DNA from: Candidatus Gastranaerophilales bacterium
GTDB taxonomy: Bacteria; Cyanobacteriota; Vampirovibrionia; Gastranaerophilales; Gastranaerophilaceae
NCBI GenBank assembly: GCA_947589705.1
Contig: CANQCO010000008.1
Span: 1-35,928 of the forward strand
Direction: 5' to 3'
Length of the DNA: 35,928 bases
The notes under the pieces are model-generated. The model made no database searches. It saw nothing but the letters and a program-made list of their open reading frames with translations, and was not told the origin of the DNA. Shown in pieces: positions 33,151 through 35,928 of this stretch (positions are counted from its first letter, which is position 1; every line of letters begins with the position of its first letter). The position numbers and the translations under genes were made by a program.

Positions 33151-33498
33151 TTAAAACGGCTTTGTCTGATTTAATTTATTTCTTAATTCTCTAAATCGAG
33201 CAATATCTTCCTGAGCTTTACTTGTTTCTCTGAATACAACCTGACTTGAAGGATGAACCATCATAATGCAGTCTATATGTATTTCAAGGAAATTATATCT
33301 TCTTGGCGGCTGATTAGAATTTCTTGGAGTAATTTCCGCATTAGTTACGGCAAGAAAACGTTTTTCTTTATCATTTAAAAGGTCAGTTAGTTCTCTGTTT
33401 GTTTTTGTATACTTAGAAACATGTACCGTGCCTTTTACTTCATGGTCTGCCGTTAATATAATAACCTCTATAGGAACTGTATCTATTTCTTTTGCCAT
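33151..33498 (-). CDS. Conserved-looking small protein of unknown function
   Basis: A 115-aa soluble protein with a beta-rich first half (P-I-E-V-I-I-L-T-A-D-H-E-V-K-G-T-V-H-V), a Y-N-F-L-E-I-H-I-D-C-I-M-M-V strand around 75, and a charged C-terminal helix. No signal peptide or cysteine motif is present. AGGTGG lies just before the ATG, and the gene abuts the GT9 gene, so they are co-transcribed. A weak promoter (TATAAT with no clear -35) lies between the tRNA and this gene. I do not recognise the family; the strand pattern suggests a small barrel that could act as an adaptor. Confidence 0.75.
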   Translation of the reverse strand: MAKEIDTVPIEVIILTADHEVKGTVHVSKYTKTNRELTDLLNDKEKRFLAVTNAEITPRNSNQPPRRYNFLEIHIDCIMMVHPSSQVVFRETSKAQEDIARFRELRNKLNQTKPF

Positions 33499-33570
33499 TT
33501 TCCACCTTTTTTAAAGCTCAACATATAGTTTGATTATAGTATAAATTTTTAATTATTACCAGTATTAAAA

Positions 33571-33644
33571 TGTGCCCGATGGGAGTTGAACCCACATCTA
33601 AAGACTTCGGAGATCTTTGCTCTATCCTGTTAAGCTACGGACAC
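33571..33644 (-). tRNA. tRNA-Arg (anticodon CCG)
   Basis: A complete cloverleaf on the minus strand: acceptor stem GTGTCCG/CGGGCAC (one T-G pair), D-arm GCTT/GAGC, anticodon stem AAGAT/GTCTT with loop CTCCGAA (anticodon CCG, reading CGG), a five-base variable loop, T-arm GTGGG/CCCAT with TTCAACT loop, and discriminator A. CCA is not encoded, so it needs the CCA-adding enzyme. It is 74 nt long and single, not part of a tRNA cluster. Confidence 0.94.
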
Positions 33645-33652
33645 TTTTTCTT

Positions 33653-33658
33653 ATTATA
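33653..33658 (-). promoter_or_regulatory. -10 element of tRNA-Arg
   Basis: Minus-strand TATAAT (in a TAGTATAAT context) ends eight bases before the mature 5' end of the tRNA, the usual spacing for a tRNA promoter with a minimal leader. The -35 region overlaps the end of the next gene and is not consensus. Confidence 0.45.
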
Positions 33659-33672
33659 CTATAAATTCAATT

Positions 33673-34653
33673 TTAAATTTTTAGAGATGATGTAGAGTAT
33701 TTTTTAGTCATTACATAATCAGAATTTATTTTTTTAGAGTTTGATATTTCATTTATATCAAAAAATACCGATTTTCTATCATGTGAATATAAATCAAAAC
33801 TATTATTTGACTCCGCATTAAAAATATTTAATTCTGTTTTTTTGGCATTTTCCATTTTTTTATCATAAGCTTTATTTGAAAGTTTATTTTTTAGTATGGG
33901 GGTTATAATTGAACTGGAAAGAATAGTATATAATAATGTAGCAATGATAATAATACCTTCAATTTGACCAATAATTTCATCATAAGCACTTCCATTATAA
34001 AAATTTTTACATAGATCTTTTGCTTTAGTGTCACAATCAATACATACTTGATTGAGAGAAGCTTTAGGAATAATTTGATTCGGATCAGGCAGTCTGACAT
34101 TGGGATTTTTTTCAATAAAATTAATAATTTTTTTTACAGATTGAGGTAAATTATGAATTTTTTTTAAATAATTTGTTAATTGAGCAGTCCAATTACCAAT
34201 AATTTCTTTTAATGGCTTATTAGTTATATTATATAAATCTTCCTTAGAAGCACCCGCTCCAACTGCTACTACATCTAACAAATTTTGCCTAGCTGATTTA
34301 GTAGTCCATTGACCGGAATATAATTTTTTTTCTAAAAAATTTTTTAGCAAAAAAGGCGGAATTATCGTGAACAACATATCCAAACCAAATTCTTTATATT
34401 CCTGCGTTATTAAGTAATCTTTATTTTTTCTGTCACTTTTTTTAAGTCCTCTAATCTGCGCCCAATGACTTGATATTATCGAAAGAGCATTACCAAACAA
34501 TAAAATAAAAGGCATATCACTACTTTTATCAGCTATAAAGTTTCCAAATCCATTACAAACCTTAAATAAAGTAGAACGACTTAAATTCTCCTTTTGAAAA
34601 TTATATAGAGGTATTAATATTTTATCTTGGAGTATTTTTATAGGAGAGTTCAT
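33673..34653 (-). CDS. Unknown membrane protein, gene 2 of a pair
   Basis: A 326-aa protein I do not recognise. Three hydrophobic stretches are visible: about 48-65 (M-P-F-I-L-L-F-G-N-A-L), about 93-110 (L-D-M-L-F-T-I-I-P-P-F-L-L) and about 230-255 (I-I-I-I-A-T-L-L-Y-T-I-L). Between the second and third lies a long soluble segment with three cysteines at about 208-220. The C-terminal 60 residues are polar. AGGAG is nine bases before the ATG, and the start overlaps the stop of the 240-aa gene by 4 bp (ATGA). The two are translationally coupled and may form a membrane complex; function is unknown. Confidence 0.7.
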   Translation of the reverse strand: MNSPIKILQDKILIPLYNFQKENLSRSTLFKVCNGFGNFIADKSSDMPFILLFGNALSIISSHWAQIRGLKKSDRKNKDYLITQEYKEFGLDMLFTIIPPFLLKNFLEKKLYSGQWTTKSARQNLLDVVAVGAGASKEDLYNITNKPLKEIIGNWTAQLTNYLKKIHNLPQSVKKIINFIEKNPNVRLPDPNQIIPKASLNQVCIDCDTKAKDLCKNFYNGSAYDEIIGQIEGIIIIATLLYTILSSSIITPILKNKLSNKAYDKKMENAKKTELNIFNAESNNSFDLYSHDRKSVFFDINEISNSKKINSDYVMTKKYSTSSLKI

Positions 34654-35372
34654 AAATCAGACTCCTTTTTATCCTGTTTGTCTGATTTATCAAAAATTAT
34701 ATAAACTATATTTTTTAGTTTATTACCTATATTTTTAAATATTTGAGATTTTTTATTGAACCAGTCGGAAATTTTCTTCTTACGATTATCAAGAACTTCT
34801 GAAAGAGATTTTATAAAAGTTTTATCTTCGTTTACCATTCCGGAAAGCAAGTCCTGAAAATCACTGGTTAATGGCACATCTATCTTTGAATTTGAGAATA
34901 AAAGCATAAACATAATAGCAAATATTGTACCCAGCGCCTGTTTATATTGTTTCATACGTAATTGAGCCATTGCCGGATCTGTCATATTTATTTGAATTAT
35001 ATCTTTAGGTTTAAATAAACGATTAAGTAAATTATGTTTATCAAGCCCAATATATTCGTCGACTAATTTTAAAAATAATGCTCTTATAGTAACACCAGTA
35101 ATTACGCCTGCCATTGCTTTCGATGCCGATTTTATTGCAGCATCTGTTTTTTTATCATCTTTTGCATATTTTAAATCTATAAAAGGCTGAAACATCAAGG
35201 CTGCTAAACCCAAAAACAATTTCTGTTCCGGCGTATGAATGTACTCTCCTGCGACCTTACCAATTTGCCCGATTACTTCGGGTATATATTTAGGATTTGC
35301 AGGAACACCTCTAAATGTAGGACTTGACTTTGATTGTCCGTCCTTATTTATGAAAGATGAACTTATTATCAT
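34650..35372 (-). CDS. Unknown membrane protein, gene 1 of a pair, with N-terminal FRG motif
   Basis: A 240-aa protein of unknown function. The first 30 residues are hydrophilic and carry P-T-F-R-G (18-22), related to motifs in two other unknowns in this window. Hydrophobic stretches occur near 53-68 (F-L-G-L-A-A-L-M-F), 90-110 (A-G-V-I-T-G-V-T-I-R-A-L-F) and 150-165 (F-A-I-M-F-M-L-L-F), and the C-terminus is strongly basic. The ATG has only a weak upstream AAGG. It is the leading gene of the pair and is divergent from the partial gene at the right edge across a 155-bp gap. No enzymatic motif is visible. Confidence 0.7.
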   Translation of the reverse strand: MIISSSFINKDGQSKSSPTFRGVPANPKYIPEVIGQIGKVAGEYIHTPEQKLFLGLAALMFQPFIDLKYAKDDKKTDAAIKSASKAMAGVITGVTIRALFLKLVDEYIGLDKHNLLNRLFKPKDIIQINMTDPAMAQLRMKQYKQALGTIFAIMFMLLFSNSKIDVPLTSDFQDLLSGMVNEDKTFIKSLSEVLDNRKKKISDWFNKKSQIFKNIGNKLKNIVYIIFDKSDKQDKKESDL

Positions 35373-35425
35373 TATACTGTTGCAACCTTATTTTACTGGA
35401 TTATAAAAGCTGAACATAGAATTTG

Positions 35426-35453
35426 TTGACATATTATTATAAATTGTTAATTT
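35426..35453 (+). promoter_or_regulatory. Candidate promoter of the right-edge gene
   Basis: TTGACA (35426-35431) is a perfect -35; TAATTT (35448-35453) lies 16 bp downstream as an imperfect -10. This leaves a leader of about 65 nt ending in AAAGGAG before the ATG at 35528. It sits in the divergent gap 35373-35527. Confidence 0.4.
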
Positions 35454-35527
35454 TTTTTTACATCTTTATTAATTAAAGGCAAATTTTAAAATGTTTTTTT
35501 TTGAAGCTAACATCTAAAGGAGTAAAT

Positions 35528-35928
35528 ATGAAAATTTCCGCTGTTTCAAATATAATAAATAATCATGTCAAAAATACAAAAAAACAGTCTTCTACTTCGT
35601 TTAAATCAATTTACGTTGAAGATATTGTAGATTTAGGCGATGTAGCCCAGCAGGGTTCTCCTGCCAGATTTCTAAAAAAAGATGCCCTGTTATTAAATGA
35701 AATAGCACAATATTATCCTAATCAAGATTGCTTTATAAAAAGAGGCTATGGCGGTATGCCTAAACTGGAATACAGGGAAAAACCTCCCGTTGTCCAAAAT
35801 TTTCAAACCAATTTAGTCGGACAATATAACATCAGCATTAATCCTATAGACAAAGATTATCCTTGTGAGCCGTTATTGTTATACGGTGACTCTACTCTTA
35901 ACCGTATGATAGGTATGACTTCTTATAC
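35528..35928 (+). CDS. Unknown protein with N-terminal SFK motif (3' end outside window)
   Basis: An open frame with a strong AAAGGAG five bases before ATG 35528 runs off the right edge after 133 codons. The first 25 residues are Ser/Asn/Lys-rich and polar, followed by T-S-F-K-S (23-27), resembling the N-terminal motif of the unknown genes at 1782-2714 and 34650-35372. Downstream residues (E-D-I-V-D-L-G-D, K-R-G-Y-G-G-M-P-K-L-E-Y) look like a folded soluble domain, but I do not recognise it. No classical signal peptide or membrane segment is visible. The end, and hence the full domain content, is missing. Confidence 0.75.
   Translation, partial: MKISAVSNIINNHVKNTKKQSSTSFKSIYVEDIVDLGDVAQQGSPARFLKKDALLLNEIAQYYPNQDCFIKRGYGGMPKLEYREKPPVVQNFQTNLVGQYNISINPIDKDYPCEPLLLYGDSTLNRMIGMTSY

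Noticed and set aside
33571..33644. tRNA-Arg as an integration site for a mobile element
   Set aside because: No integrase and no repeated copy of the tRNA 3' end was seen on either side.

Overview
This window comes from a very AT-rich (about 30% GC by eye), gene-dense bacterial chromosome with both ends cut inside genes. The cell looks diderm: there is a family 9 (heptosyltransferase-type) glycosyltransferase, an MCE-domain protein, Lgt next to a TPR lipoprotein, and a periplasmic amidase. The metabolism looks anaerobic: a two-subunit 2-oxoacid:ferredoxin oxidoreductase, FixC/FixX, NADP-type glutamate dehydrogenase and radical SAM chemistry. Gram-positive/cyanobacterial-style pieces (long RecJ, RuvX next to DUF1292, short CstA) and several lineage-restricted unknown proteins suggest a host-associated non-photosynthetic cyanobacterial relative (Gastranaerophilales/'Melainabacteria'). 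That assignment is inference from family content only. I see no phage, transposon, CRISPR array or integrase.

Layout. 1-1789 (+): end of a TPR protein, dusB and a GIY-YIG protein, all overlapping. 1782-9332 (-): a GNAT-like unknown, queH with a VKOR-thioredoxin fusion, korBA, a PLP aminotransferase and an EamA transporter. 9371-10018 (+): nth, alone. 9974-17226 (-): a DADD-motif glycosyltransferase-like protein, cstA, a SEC-C protein, pgeF, upp, an MCE protein, lgt and a TPR lipoprotein. From a divergent promoter region at about 17310-17375, a (+) operon runs to 19982: a stand-alone ClpX-type zinc finger, a helical-repeat protein, ruvX and DUF1292. 19996-22801 (-): gdhA and an N-acetylmuramoyl-L-alanine amidase. 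22928-29562 (+): fixC, fixX, a duplicated RWYD-motif protein, recJ, a radical SAM protein, a YvlD-type membrane protein and an aquaporin. A perfect two-way terminator at 29577-29606 separates this from leuS (-), then a GT9 gene with a 115-aa unknown, tRNA-Arg(CCG), two overlapping membrane-protein genes of unknown function, and a divergent partial gene at the right edge.

How the genes fit together. Housekeeping themes are tRNA modification and charging (dusB, queH, leuS, tRNA-Arg), DNA repair (nth, recJ, ruvX), envelope maintenance (lgt, lipoprotein, MCE, pgeF, amidase, GT9, VKOR-Trx) and anaerobic carbon/nitrogen and electron flow (korAB, gdhA, cstA, aminotransferase, fixCX). The most unusual signals are: a shared short N-terminal [ST]-F-[KR] motif at residues 20-25 in three unknown proteins; a ClpX zinc-binding domain without its ATPase; an aquaporin lacking the selectivity-filter arginine; two divergent promoters that appear to share one self-complementary -35 hexamer; and several genes whose -10 box sits so close to the start codon that their mRNAs should be leaderless.
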